DNA of 64,000 nucleotides from JANWYT01 sp034437555 (GCA_034437555.1 DAOTTQ010000008.1:62001-126000); one strand, 5' to 3'; counted from the stretch's first letter, positions 16,569-25,816 are shown. Program-made: numbers and translations. Notes: generated by a model not told the origin, from the letters alone.

Positions 16569-18705
16569 TAGGGGCGTTCTCCGTAACAGGGGCGCGATGA
16601 TGACGACGTGGCAACAGCAAAGCTATCACGCACCCCACCGCACTCACAAGGGTGATAAACGCGCCTATTATAAACTCTTGCGGACGATACTCAAACAGGA
16701 TTTGGTGTAATTGCCCATCTTGAGGCACTTTTAGCGCAAGCATCCCCCCAATAATCTCTAATGGCACGCGCTCACCGTTAAGCGTGGCTTGCCAGCCCCT
16801 AAACGCGCTTTCCATCACTAGCACATAATCGGCTTTTGCGTTGCCCTCTACCACCAGCGCAATCGTATCGTACTCACGGTATAGTGCGGTGACGGGCGTA
16901 ATAAAGTTAGCGTAGCCCCAATACTCGGCAGGTAAATCAGCATAACCTTGTTGCCATTCCGCGCCGATGCTAAACGCATGCGGCAACGCCTTGTCGGTGT
17001 ATGCCCACAAGCATTGTTCGGTATATTGTGAAGGTAGGCTTTTACGGTCGGGCAGATATTGCCCATCCTGCACTAAATTGCTACTGACATTGCCATCTAG
17101 CACCAAGTAGTAGGGTGGGTTTTCTCGCGCTAACGTAAAGTCGTCTACCCATCCTAGCGTGTTGGGTTCGGGAATCATGTAAAAGTCTGCTTCAATACTC
17201 CAATGCCGTACTTTATGCTTTAGAAAACTGGTCATGATGTTATAACCCAAATACTCTACGGTTAAAAAGGCATCCTCGCCTTCTCTGGCGCGTAAATCGG
17301 CAAGGCAGGCATCATATTCCTCATGATAGGCAATGACATTCGGCGAATAACCCCAAAAGCTCCCCAATTCAATCAACACCAGCGCACACCCTAGCAAAAG
17401 CGCACCGCGTCCGCGCATACTGGCACGCATCCAAAGCCAATGCACCATAATGGCAGTTAAAATAGCCACCCAAAAAGACCCCATCGCCAGCGCACGCCCC
17501 ACAAAACGCCATTGCCCCAAGAGCGGAAACTGCTCATAAAGCCATACAAATAGGCTTGTGCCACCCATGCCCCATAGGGTCATAAGGACAATCATCACCC
17601 CACCAATGAGAGCGAAGCGCAAGTAAAACGCGGTTTGTGGGGTCATGGGTTGTCGAGGCGCGGTGATATTGCGAAGCTGAAATGCCGCAATAAAGAAGCC
17701 CGTGATGCGGTTATAACGCCAACGCACACGATGACGCAACAAGCCATAGAGAACCGCGCCCACCACCAGCACCACAAACCAAAACGGCACCACAAAGCTA
17801 TAGTGAATGTTTAGCCAGCCATTGCCCATTGTTTCAAAATGGGGGTCGTAAACCGTCATTTCTTCGGTGACAAATTCATAGTCACCGCGCACATACAGGG
17901 CATAAGCATCTAGCGGATTTTGAATTTCCCAGCCGGCGCGTTTTTCGGGGGCGTGGCGGGCAATGCTAGGCTGTTCTTGTACCACAGGCACAATGTACGC
18001 CGCCCCTAATGCCAACGTCAGCACACCCGCCAACGCCATCCGTCGCAGCCCAAGCGTGTTGCGTAATAGCACGCCTTCGCTCAATGTGACGGCTGTCAAC
18101 ATCACCAACACGGGCAGGATATACCACACATTGCCCGCCCAAAACATCAGCATTACCATTAACGCCGTTAGCACCACCGCATAGCGTTTGCGTGTGCGCA
18201 ACACTTCAATTGCACCGCCCAAAATCCAGCCAAAATAGGCTTGTTGCACCGCCAGCTGAAAATAGCCTGTGCGAAGCATCATCTGTTGGTTGCCCTTAAA
18301 CAGCAATAACCACCCCAAGAACACGCGCCCTACACCGTTTAAGCCCATGGCATAGCCACAGTACCACCCGCCCAACGCCGCAAACGCCACATAAAACGCC
18401 GATGACCACTTAATGCCCTGCACCCCACCCGCTAAAAGCGTGGGTAAACTACTAAGGGGATTCATGACAAACGAAAAAGCGTTATCGAGTAGGGGTTCGC
18501 CTGTGTTGTAATACGGATTCCAGCGCGGAATACGCCCCGTTTCGCGGAGGGCATCGCTGGCTAACGTGACATGCCCCGTCAGCCATTCCATCTCATGCCC
18601 CACTAAAATGGTCGCGGTGTCGTAGCGTAGCCAGTCTTGTGCCACAAAGAACACAGGCAATAGCACCAACACCCACTCTAGCGCAAAACGAAAGCGTCTG
18701 CTCAT
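16555..18705 (-). CDS. YfhO-like polytopic membrane protein
   Basis: The 716-residue protein has about a dozen hydrophobic helices, beginning with WVLVLLPVFFVAQDW. It ends with a beta-rich extracytoplasmic domain (FRGWQATLNGERV and VPQDGQLHQILFEYRP) and a last helix, the closing pattern of YfhO-type proteins. These belong to the GT-C-like membrane glycosyltransferase group, and the Bacillus member is linked to glycosylation of lipoteichoic acid. Acceptor and donor here are unknown. It lies 18 bp after pdxT and overlaps the SGNH gene by 14 bp. An SGNH hydrolase beside a glycosyltransferase-like protein suggests modification of a surface polymer. Confidence 0.8.
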   Translation of the reverse strand: MSRRFRFALEWVLVLLPVFFVAQDWLRYDTATILVGHEMEWLTGHVTLASDALRETGRIPRWNPYYNTGEPLLDNAFSFVMNPLSSLPTLLAGGVQGIKWSSAFYVAFAALGGWYCGYAMGLNGVGRVFLGWLLLFKGNQQMMLRTGYFQLAVQQAYFGWILGGAIEVLRTRKRYAVVLTALMVMLMFWAGNVWYILPVLVMLTAVTLSEGVLLRNTLGLRRMALAGVLTLALGAAYIVPVVQEQPSIARHAPEKRAGWEIQNPLDAYALYVRGDYEFVTEEMTVYDPHFETMGNGWLNIHYSFVVPFWFVVLVVGAVLYGLLRHRVRWRYNRITGFFIAAFQLRNITAPRQPMTPQTAFYLRFALIGGVMIVLMTLWGMGGTSLFVWLYEQFPLLGQWRFVGRALAMGSFWVAILTAIMVHWLWMRASMRGRGALLLGCALVLIELGSFWGYSPNVIAYHEEYDACLADLRAREGEDAFLTVEYLGYNIMTSFLKHKVRHWSIEADFYMIPEPNTLGWVDDFTLARENPPYYLVLDGNVSSNLVQDGQYLPDRKSLPSQYTEQCLWAYTDKALPHAFSIGAEWQQGYADLPAEYWGYANFITPVTALYREYDTIALVVEGNAKADYVLVMESAFRGWQATLNGERVPLEIIGGMLALKVPQDGQLHQILFEYRPQEFIIGAFITLVSAVGCVIALLLPRRHHRAPVTENAPSETT

Positions 18706-18723
18706 CCAGAATTGCTCCTGTTT

Positions 18724-19311
18724 TTACTCCGAAATGGGGTGTGCATTTGCGACCATTTGCAAGAAGTAGGCGTGTAGGCGCGTGTCGTTGGTTAATTCGG
18801 GGTGAAAGGATGTGCCTAAGAGATGCCCTTCTTGCACCGCCACCACGCGCCCATCAGGGAGCGATGCCAGCACGTCTACGCCATCACCCACGCCCTCCAC
18901 AAGGGGAGCGCGAATAAATACCCCATGAAACGGGTCATCGCCCAAACCCTTAATGGGCAAGTCAATTTCAAAGCTATCTACCTGTCGCCCAAAGGCGTTG
19001 CGGTTGACTTTAACATTCATTAAGCCCAAAATGGGTTGGCGTTCTATGCCGATGTCCTTTGCCAAAAAAATCAAACCCGCGCACGTTCCCCATGTGGGGG
19101 TGTGGCGTGCAAACTCTCGCAATGGCTCTATTAAGCCAAATTGGGTTGCCAGCTTGCCAATTACTGTGCTTTCGCCACCCGGAATAATCAAGCCGTCCAA
19201 GCCCTCTAAGTCTTTAGGCAAGCGAACCTGTTGGGGTGTTGCGCCCAATGTTGCCAGCATTTTTTCATGCTCTATAAACGCGCCTTGTAGTGCTAATACG
19301 CCAATTTTCAT
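18724..19311 (-). CDS. pdxT: Pyridoxal 5'-phosphate synthase glutaminase subunit PdxT
   Basis: The 195-residue protein is a class I glutamine amidotransferase: MKIGVLALQGAFIEHEKML at the N-terminus, PGGESTVIGKL near 45-55, the nucleophilic Cys in TWGTCAGLIFLA, and the catalytic His-Glu in GTSFHPELTND near the C-terminus. PdxT releases ammonia from glutamine and passes it to PdxS, which builds the vitamin B6 cofactor. The chosen ATG has GAGG 11 bp upstream; an upstream ATG would add 23 charged residues that the family lacks. The partner pdxS is not in the window. The YfhO gene follows after 18 bp. Confidence 0.95.
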   Translation of the reverse strand: MKIGVLALQGAFIEHEKMLATLGATPQQVRLPKDLEGLDGLIIPGGESTVIGKLATQFGLIEPLREFARHTPTWGTCAGLIFLAKDIGIERQPILGLMNVKVNRNAFGRQVDSFEIDLPIKGLGDDPFHGVFIRAPLVEGVGDGVDVLASLPDGRVVAVQEGHLLGTSFHPELTNDTRLHAYFLQMVANAHPISE

Positions 19312-19400
19312 GGTGTGCTTTTCCTCAAAATGCTTATCTACGTCACGCTTTTTATCGTGGCGTAGATTGCTTACGGTCACAAGACCAATGTTAGACCAAT

Positions 19401-20018
19401 TTAGCCATCTCTTTTTCGCTTAAAGCCACCCAAAATACGCGCAGACCATTGCTTTAAGCGCAGGGTAATGATGAACGATTGCGTTTCGCTGTGGTTATCG
19501 TGTTCGCGCCCGCCCCCCATGCGTAAATAGCGTTCTAGGTCGGCGATGGCTTCTGCAAAGCGGGCTTGTTCGGCACGCACGCGCCCACGCACTTCATACG
19601 GCTGTGAAAGGCTAGGGTTTTGCTGGATAATCAGGCTTAAGTCATAGTCGGTTTCGGTGTATAAGCCCATTTCTTCATGGGTTAGGGCGCGTTGCAGGCG
19701 GGCTTCTACCAGGGTTTCGTCAATGGTCAGCGCAAAGTTAAAATCTTGCAGGGCTTCTTTGAACTTTTCTTGTGATAAAAACAGCTTGCCCCGTTCACAG
19801 TACACTTCGGCACTATATGCGTCTTGTTCTAGGGATGCGTCATAATCGGCAAGGGCGCGGAGTAAGTCTCCTTTTAGGCGATAGGCAATGCCCCGAAACA
19901 GCAAAATTTCGCCCAAATTGCCCAACGACAAACGCACGGCCTTGGTTAGGCTGGCAATGGCTTCGTCATAATTGCCTTCTTCTAGTAAAAGAATGCCCTG
20001 TTCAAAATAGTTATCCAT
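19401..20018 (-). CDS. TPR-repeat protein
   Basis: The 205-residue protein consists of about five tetratricopeptide repeats, beginning YFEQGILLLEEGNYDEAIASL and repeating with the usual W/L-G-Y-A-F-A-P spacing. TPRs bind other proteins; nothing shows a partner. There is no signal peptide or membrane helix from the chosen ATG. An ATG 23 codons upstream would add a stretch without repeat character, and neither start has a strong ribosome-binding site. The pdxT gene lies 89 bp downstream on the same strand. Confidence 0.8.
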   Translation of the reverse strand: MDNYFEQGILLLEEGNYDEAIASLTKAVRLSLGNLGEILLFRGIAYRLKGDLLRALADYDASLEQDAYSAEVYCERGKLFLSQEKFKEALQDFNFALTIDETLVEARLQRALTHEEMGLYTETDYDLSLIIQQNPSLSQPYEVRGRVRAEQARFAEAIADLERYLRMGGGREHDNHSETQSFIITLRLKQWSARILGGFKRKRDG

Positions 20019-20107
20019 GCCGTAAGTCAGCCTGTTGCTATTTTTACAAGCGAATGATAGCCTAAGAACGCTTCTATTGCCAATCACGCCTTACTGAAAA
20101 TACGCGC

Positions 20108-20113
20108 TATAAT
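20108..20113 (+). promoter_or_regulatory. Candidate -10 box of the WD40-PspC operon
   Basis: A perfect TATAAT lies 32 bp upstream of the WD40 start codon in a divergent intergenic region. No convincing -35 is seen at 16-18 bp. Confidence 0.35.
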
Positions 20114-20145
20114 AGAGGCATCATTGTTCCCAAAAGGGGTTTCTT

Positions 20146-21075
20146 ATGGCAAATTACCAAATCATGAACACACAAAACGTAACACGGCTTAAAGAGATTG
20201 GGTTTGTAAAACGGGCATGGATTGCAGAAGTGGCGTGGTCACCCTTGGGCGATATGCTGGCGATTGCCAGTGGCGGTGGGCTAGCTTTTTATGTAAATGG
20301 GTTTGGCGGCGACCCCAACCAAGTGATAGAATCGGCAAATTCGCCCATCAAATGTGTGGCGTTTAGCGAAGACGGTCATTCACTGGTTACAGGTGGCGCA
20401 GATACGCTAGTGCGCGTGTGGTCTGTAGACCCCCAAACGTATAAAGTCAGCGAGCGTATTGCGCTTAAAGGGCATACCGAAAGCGTAGAGAGCGTGTGCT
20501 TTAGCCCACGTGGCACAATGGTTGCCAGCGCAAGCACCGACAGAACGGTACGCGTGTGGAACAGTGAAATTGGTAGACCGCTAAACACATTTGAGGGGCA
20601 TACCGCAGAAATTAGTGCAGTGACATTTGGCTTAGAGGGCAATGTGTTGGCAACGGGGTCTTGGGACAATACGTTACGCCTATGGGACTTAAAGGGCGAA
20701 ACACTGGGTACAGTGCTTGGGCATCATGATGATTGGGTGCGCGATGTGCGCGTTTCATCGGGTGGAACGCTATTAGCCACCGCCAGCAAAGACATGACCG
20801 TCCGTATTTGGGATTTATACGAAGCCCGCGAAGTTTTCATCTTGCAAGCGCACCCCGATGGCGCAGATTGTGTCGCGTTTAGCCCTGATGGGTCGTTGCT
20901 TGCCAGTGGTGGGCGCGACCAAAAAATCAAAATTTGGGAAGTAGAGAGTGGCGAACTACTCACCACCATTGGCGGACATACCAAGCCCGTCCTTAGCCTT
21001 GCGTTTAACCCCACAGGCACGCTATTAGCCAGTGGTAGCGGTGATAATACCGTACGCCTATGGGCAATCGGGTAA
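20146..21075 (+). CDS. WD40-repeat beta-propeller protein
   Basis: The 309-residue protein is almost entirely WD40 repeats. At least six are plain, each with GH or H at the start and a VRVW/LRLW/IKIW ending (for example GHTESVESVCFSPRG then DRTVRVW). With the degenerate N-terminal blade they make a seven-bladed propeller. No signal peptide, membrane helix or enzymatic domain is present, so it is probably a cytoplasmic scaffold. AGGGG upstream fits the start. It is the first gene of a three-gene run, with the PspC gene starting 23 bp downstream. Confidence 0.92.
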   Translation: MANYQIMNTQNVTRLKEIGFVKRAWIAEVAWSPLGDMLAIASGGGLAFYVNGFGGDPNQVIESANSPIKCVAFSEDGHSLVTGGADTLVRVWSVDPQTYKVSERIALKGHTESVESVCFSPRGTMVASASTDRTVRVWNSEIGRPLNTFEGHTAEISAVTFGLEGNVLATGSWDNTLRLWDLKGETLGTVLGHHDDWVRDVRVSSGGTLLATASKDMTVRIWDLYEAREVFILQAHPDGADCVAFSPDGSLLASGGRDQKIKIWEVESGELLTTIGGHTKPVLSLAFNPTGTLLASGSGDNTVRLWAIG

Positions 21076-21098
21076 CTTACGAAGGATAAAAAATACGC

Positions 21099-22400
21099 AT
21101 GTTTCGGAGCTGGGAACAACGAATTTTGGGTGGTATTTGTGGTGGTTTAGCCCACATCACGCCCCTAAGCGCATGGTTTTGGCGTGTGCTTTTTGTAGCA
21201 TTAGCCGTTTTAACGGGCGGATGGGGCATTGCTGTTTATGTGTTGGCGTGGTGGATGTTACCACTTCGTTCACCACGTGCGCCTGCGCGTCGCGCCAACG
21301 TAATTGTGACGTTATTGCTCTTGCTGTTCTCGGTGGCAATCGTCGTGGGCTATGGGCTGCGCTACGATGCGCTTGTAGTGTCGGGCGTTAGCCTATACGC
21401 GCCTCTCTTGGCGTTGTTGCTGGCAACCGTCTTTACAGTGCGCCAAATTAGCATTGGGCGCGGCAATGTGCTGTGGGGCGTGGTAACAATTGCCAGTGTT
21501 GGCACATGGCTAACGGGGGCATTGGGCATTTTGCCATCGGGCATTTATGACCTGCTTTTACGGTCATCGGGCGCGTTACTGGTGTTCTTTGGCTTAAGCC
21601 TATTTCTAAAAGACCGCTTTCGCTTGGCAGGGTTTGCGGCTTTGCTCATCACGGTGGGCATTACGGCAGCTTTGGTAACAACGGCGTTTTCTTCACGCAT
21701 TAACGCCCAACGAAGCGAAAACCAAGCCAACTTTAGCCAAGACATTAGCCCCAATATCACCACCCTACAAATCAACATCGCCATCTTAGATACCGATGTG
21801 CAGGTGTTTGGCGCAGTTGCCAATGACCCCACACTTCAAGCCAACTATGTGGGAAGCACTGCCAGCAACATGAGCATGACCTACGCAGAGGACGGCGCAA
21901 TTGCCACCCTTACCCTACAAGAAACGCGCCCCAACGACTTCCCTAAGCTCGATGAAGTAGGACGCGCCACCCTACGGGTTGAAATTCCGCAAGAAGTGGG
22001 CGTGTTTATGGCGTTTGCATCGCAAAATGGCAGTGCCAACCTAGACCTTGCCCTCATTAACCTAGAGTGGGTGAATATGGAACTCCTCAAGGGGTCGGCG
22101 GTAGTGTCGTTTCCTGTGTATAACCCCCTTTCAGAGGACGTGCGCTCACGGCAAGGCGAGCTAAGGGTGCTGGATGGCAATTTGCGCTTGCTGATGTCGC
22201 CCGATATTGGCGCACAGTTTTTAGTAAACAAAGCCACCAACCAACGCCCCTTCTTTGATGATTTGCTGTATGCCCTAGAGGACAACATTGGCGATTGGCG
22301 ACTGACTTCACGACAATTTAACACGCTTGCGGTACAAATAAGGTACATTCTTACTGTGCCACGCGGAGAAATTCGCGTAGACAACCCAAGCGGAGGCTAA
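21099..22400 (+). CDS. PspC-domain membrane protein with LiaF/DUF4097-like C-terminus
   Basis: Residues 1-58 form a PspC domain (ILGGICGGLAHI, then FWRVLFVALAVLTGGWGIAVYVLAWWMLP), known from phage-shock and envelope-stress proteins. Five or six further membrane helices follow to about residue 205. Residues 215-433 are a beta-rich region with repeated short strands (NITTLQINIAILD, RVEIPQEVGVFMAFAS) resembling the toast-rack domains that follow PspC in LiaF-like proteins. Such proteins sense or relay cell-envelope stress. It is flanked by two propeller proteins (gaps 23 and 7 bp), so the three probably act together. No LiaR/S-like pair is adjacent. Confidence 0.82.
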   Translation: MFRSWEQRILGGICGGLAHITPLSAWFWRVLFVALAVLTGGWGIAVYVLAWWMLPLRSPRAPARRANVIVTLLLLLFSVAIVVGYGLRYDALVVSGVSLYAPLLALLLATVFTVRQISIGRGNVLWGVVTIASVGTWLTGALGILPSGIYDLLLRSSGALLVFFGLSLFLKDRFRLAGFAALLITVGITAALVTTAFSSRINAQRSENQANFSQDISPNITTLQINIAILDTDVQVFGAVANDPTLQANYVGSTASNMSMTYAEDGAIATLTLQETRPNDFPKLDEVGRATLRVEIPQEVGVFMAFASQNGSANLDLALINLEWVNMELLKGSAVVSFPVYNPLSEDVRSRQGELRVLDGNLRLLMSPDIGAQFLVNKATNQRPFFDDLLYALEDNIGDWRLTSRQFNTLAVQIRYILTVPRGEIRVDNPSGG

Positions 22401-22407
22401 AACCATT

Positions 22408-23322
22408 ATGTCATGGCGCGTTCATCTGGCAAACCAAGCCATTCAGCACTTGCACGTTATCCCCCACACCACCCCCCTTTTAGCTGTGTGGACGCGCCCT
22501 ACCCTCACCCACGTTTATGACCTTGAAACGGGCGCATTGTTGGCAGAAATGAAGCTACCCAACGCGCCTATTGATGCGTTTTCTGGCGGGGCGTGGCAAA
22601 CCTATCTGCAGAGCCTGATGGTTAAAGAAACGGGTTTTAGTTTGCCGTATGCTCGCACCAAAACCACAGAGATATTTTTAACCGACAATGGCAAAATGCG
22701 CCTGTATTTTCAAAGCGGGAGAGAACTCATTTTTGACGATGAAGGCGAGATTGATGTTTTACCACTGGATAGCGTCAAACGGCTGCTGGCACTGGAATTT
22801 GACCGCCAATTGGCACACACCGTTTGCATTGATGACACGGGCAAGGTTCACATCTTCTATCAAAAGGACGCGCTGGGCGTGTTTGATTTGGGCTTAAACG
22901 TGGGTGAATCGGGACGGGCGTTACTGGCGGTTTCTCGTGGGGGCAACCAAATTTTCGTCAGTGACGGGCGCAGGGTGGTTTTAATAGGGACAAACGGCAA
23001 GCCCAAAAAAGAGATAGAAACACACTTTGATATTGGGCGCATGGCGTGTTCCCCCAGTGGTTCTTTATTGGCAATTAGTGACCGCGAAAGCGGCATTTTA
23101 CGCGCCTATAAGGGCGATGACTTGCTTTTAACGCATCAAAAGTTTGCCATAGAACTCATTGCCACCGCCGACAAAGTGCAACTTTTAGAGGACTTGCCCC
23201 CCATCAATACCGCCATCAGCGCGCTTACCGCGTTTACACAGGGTATGGTAGCATTTGCCATGAGTGGCATGGTATGTATGAGCGATGTCACTTACATGGA
23301 TGAGCTACCACGCGTCCGTTAA
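22408..23322 (+). CDS. Putative beta-propeller protein, degenerate repeats
   Basis: The 304-residue soluble protein has no clear family. Several stretches read like worn propeller blades: HVYDLETGALLAEM near residue 36, RMACSPSGSLLAISDRESG near 212, and HIFYQKDALGVFDLG near 148. It follows the PspC gene by 7 bp and is therefore most likely cotranslated with it and the WD40 gene upstream. Its end overlaps the convergent nucleotidyltransferase gene by 4 bp. Function unknown; a scaffold role is inferred only from context. Confidence 0.7.
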   Translation: MSWRVHLANQAIQHLHVIPHTTPLLAVWTRPTLTHVYDLETGALLAEMKLPNAPIDAFSGGAWQTYLQSLMVKETGFSLPYARTKTTEIFLTDNGKMRLYFQSGRELIFDDEGEIDVLPLDSVKRLLALEFDRQLAHTVCIDDTGKVHIFYQKDALGVFDLGLNVGESGRALLAVSRGGNQIFVSDGRRVVLIGTNGKPKKEIETHFDIGRMACSPSGSLLAISDRESGILRAYKGDDLLLTHQKFAIELIATADKVQLLEDLPPINTAISALTAFTQGMVAFAMSGMVCMSDVTYMDELPRVR

Positions 23323-24128
23323 CTATAGGCTTCAATATAGGGCATCAGCTTGGCTTGCATGTGTTGGGCAAAGTCCAGCTTTAGGCGTTGTTCTAGCGTG
23401 ATGGCTTCGGTAAAGAACATGGTGACAGTGCTTCGCAGGGCGCGACGAATGGCAACGTTACTGGTGCTGGTGGGGATGGTATGGCGCAGGTTAATCAGCA
23501 TCATTTCTGGCAATTGGTCAACTCCGTTAAAGCCCCCTGTTTCTACATGATGGTTAATGCCCGCCAAATGCACCGTTTGATTACGAATTTGCTCTAGGGT
23601 ATAGAGGGCTTTCCATGTTTCGTTGCGGTTTAGCGCAGACACACATTCTAAAATGGGTTGCCAAATGCGCTCTACCACTTGCAAGTAAAGACGGCGGGGC
23701 GCAATCATCAGCGTTTGGCTAAACGACTCGCCAATAATGTGGTCTACCTCCTCTGTCGGGTCATGCAAAATTTTCCACGTCTTATCCCGAATGGCAAGAA
23801 CGCGCTTCTTGGCGATATACAAGTCCACTTCTAAAAAGTTGTTTAGCATCATAATCAGGTTGGTATCTTCTGTGGTGATGTGCGTTTCAAAGTGATACGA
23901 CACCTTAAAGGCGGTCATTAGGCTGTCTTTAAGCGCGTTGTATGTCGTCTTAAAAACGCTCTCCTCCGACACAATCACCACCAAGTCAATATCAGAGAAG
24001 CTGTCCTTAAAACCTATCGCCCCCGACCCCACCAAGACAATCCCCGTAACATCGGGGCTGGCTTGTAAAGTGTCTGTGAGTTGCTTTAGGATGCTATCGC
24101 GTTCTTGTGCAGTTGCCATTGCGCTCAT
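23319..24128 (-). CDS. Nucleotidyltransferase-domain protein (MNT-like)
   Basis: The 269-residue protein contains a DNA polymerase beta-like nucleotidyltransferase core: LVGSGAIGFKDSFSDIDLVVIV (about residues 31-52), with the GS motif and the metal-binding Asp-x-Asp. A C-terminal helical part of about 130 residues follows. Family members transfer nucleotides to small molecules, proteins or tRNA. No HEPN toxin gene is adjacent, so a toxin-antitoxin role is not supported. An internal ATG four codons in (MATAQERDS) is an alternative start. It sits 22 bp downstream of the biotin carboxylase gene and may share its transcript. Confidence 0.8.
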   Translation of the reverse strand: MSAMATAQERDSILKQLTDTLQASPDVTGIVLVGSGAIGFKDSFSDIDLVVIVSEESVFKTTYNALKDSLMTAFKVSYHFETHITTEDTNLIMMLNNFLEVDLYIAKKRVLAIRDKTWKILHDPTEEVDHIIGESFSQTLMIAPRRLYLQVVERIWQPILECVSALNRNETWKALYTLEQIRNQTVHLAGINHHVETGGFNGVDQLPEMMLINLRHTIPTSTSNVAIRRALRSTVTMFFTEAITLEQRLKLDFAQHMQAKLMPYIEAYS

Positions 24129-24150
24129 GGTGTGCTTCTCCTGATGATGA

Positions 24151-25659
24151 TTAGTTCGTTATTCTAAAGCTGTCTGTGGCGTTCCATGGGCTATAAACGT
24201 CATTATTGTTCGGGTTGCCCGTTGGCGTTGCGCCTAGTGGGCTTGGTGTTCCCGCATCGTCGATTAAAGATGCACCCAACAACGCCAACAAAGGCAATTC
24301 GGGCATAGGAGGCATTAGGTCTTGCAAATGGGCATCCACAAAGGTGGTATCAATTGTGGCGTTCTTAAAGGCATCATGAGCCAGCAACGCCCTTAAAAAG
24401 TCGATGTTGGTAATAGTGCCTAAAATCACGGTTTGCTCTAGCGCATTAAGGGCGCGTTGGATGGCTTCATCACGGGTACGGTCATACACAATAATTTTGG
24501 CAATCATCGGGTCGTAGTGAATGGTAATCTCATCACCGCTTTGGATGCCACTGTCCACGCGCACGCCCTGCATCATCGGCGGTATAAACGTTTCTATCTT
24601 GCCAATTGACGGTAAAAAGCCGTTGCGTGGGTCTTCGGCATAGAGCCTTAGCTCAATGGCGTGTCCGCGCTGTGATAAGTCCTCTTGGCTAAAGGGCAGG
24701 GCTTCACCACTGGCAATGCGCATTTGGCATTTTACAAGGTCAACACCCGTTACCATCTCTGTGATGGGATGCTCTACTTGCAAGCGTGTATTCATCTCTA
24801 AAAAGAAAAATTGTCCCGTTTCTGTGGCAATAAATTCTACTGTGCCAGCGTTCACATAGCCCACCGCACGCGCTGCATCCACCGCTGCTTGCCCCATTTG
24901 CTGGCGCAACACAGGCGTAAGCAAGGGTGAGGGCGTTTCTTCAATAATTTTTTGGTGGCGACGTTGGGTGCTACATTCACGCTCAAACAGGTGAACGGTA
25001 TTACCAAAAGTATCCGCAAGCACCTGTATTTCAATGTGTCGTCCGCGCTCAATATAGCGTTCTAAGAACACGCGCTTATCACTAAAGGCTTTTTGGGCTT
25101 CGTTTTGTGCGCTTAGGATGGCTTCGGGCAAGTCTTGGGCATGATAAACCACCCGAATGCCTTTGCCACCGCCACCGCCTGCCGCCTTTACCATGATGGG
25201 GTAGCCGATAGCTTGTGCTTCTGTGATAAACGTTTCTAGGGGCGCATCATCGCTCTGAAAGCCACGTACCACAGGCACGCCTGCTTTTTGCATAAGGGCG
25301 CGTGCGGTGGTTTTTACGCCCATCAGTTCAATGGCGCGTGGCGGCGGTCCCACCCACACCAAACCCGCCTCTAGCACCGCTTGGGCAAAAAATGCTCGCT
25401 CACTTAAAAAACCATAGGCAGGATGCACACTGTCGCACCCCGTACGCTTTGCCACATCAAGCAATACATCCACGTTTAGATAGCTGTCTTTGGGGGGGGC
25501 TTCGCCAATAAAGTAGGCTTCGTCAGCCAGTTGCACGTGCTTGGCGTTTTTGTCTGCGGTGCTGTATACCGCTACGGTTTTTATGCCAAGTTCACGACAT
25601 GCCCCGATAATCCTTACTGCAATTTCACCACGATTGGCAATTAAACACTTTTTGAGCAT
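24151..25659 (-). CDS. accC: Biotin carboxylase (acyl-CoA carboxylase family)
   Basis: The 502-residue protein starts KKCLIANRGEIAVRII, has the ATP-grasp loop GGGGGKG near residue 165, ERECSTQRRHQK near 230 and the biotin carboxylase C-terminal domain to about 445. It carboxylates biotin with bicarbonate and ATP, the first half-reaction of acetyl-CoA or acyl-CoA carboxylase. The last 55 residues exceed the usual stand-alone AccC and end with DVYSPWNATDSFRITN. This resembles the start of the linker that leads to the biotinyl domain in methylcrotonyl- or propionyl-CoA carboxylase alpha subunits, but the protein stops there and no biotin-attachment site follows. It may derive from a longer subunit. 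No AccB or carboxyltransferase gene is nearby. Confidence 0.9.
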   Translation of the reverse strand: MLKKCLIANRGEIAVRIIGACRELGIKTVAVYSTADKNAKHVQLADEAYFIGEAPPKDSYLNVDVLLDVAKRTGCDSVHPAYGFLSERAFFAQAVLEAGLVWVGPPPRAIELMGVKTTARALMQKAGVPVVRGFQSDDAPLETFITEAQAIGYPIMVKAAGGGGGKGIRVVYHAQDLPEAILSAQNEAQKAFSDKRVFLERYIERGRHIEIQVLADTFGNTVHLFERECSTQRRHQKIIEETPSPLLTPVLRQQMGQAAVDAARAVGYVNAGTVEFIATETGQFFFLEMNTRLQVEHPITEMVTGVDLVKCQMRIASGEALPFSQEDLSQRGHAIELRLYAEDPRNGFLPSIGKIETFIPPMMQGVRVDSGIQSGDEITIHYDPMIAKIIVYDRTRDEAIQRALNALEQTVILGTITNIDFLRALLAHDAFKNATIDTTFVDAHLQDLMPPMPELPLLALLGASLIDDAGTPSPLGATPTGNPNNNDVYSPWNATDSFRITN

Positions 25660-25786
25660 AAAAACACATCCTTAAAAGAAAATCAGTTACGCAGAGCATA
25701 TTATTTATTCTTGCCTCGCCCCCTTGCCACCATAGAGAAAAATAGGCATTTTACTCTTCTAAAGGGCAGATGAAGCAATTGCATTC

Positions 25787-25816
25787 TTCTCAAAGTCCGT
25801 ACCAAAGTATTATAAT
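25787..25816 (+). promoter_or_regulatory. Candidate promoter of the PAS histidine kinase gene
   Basis: TTCTCA (25787-25792) and a perfect TATAAT (25811-25816) are separated by 18 bp, in the 231-bp divergent region between the biotin carboxylase and histidine kinase genes. The start codon lies 75 bp downstream of the -10. Confidence 0.4.

Noticed and set aside
23319..24128. MNT-HEPN toxin-antitoxin module
   Set aside because: No HEPN-type gene is adjacent on either side, and the protein is longer than typical MntA antitoxins.
24129..24150. Frameshift that splits a biotinyl domain off the biotin carboxylase
   Set aside because: Only 22 bp separate the two genes and the next gene is a nucleotidyltransferase, so no lost domain can lie there.
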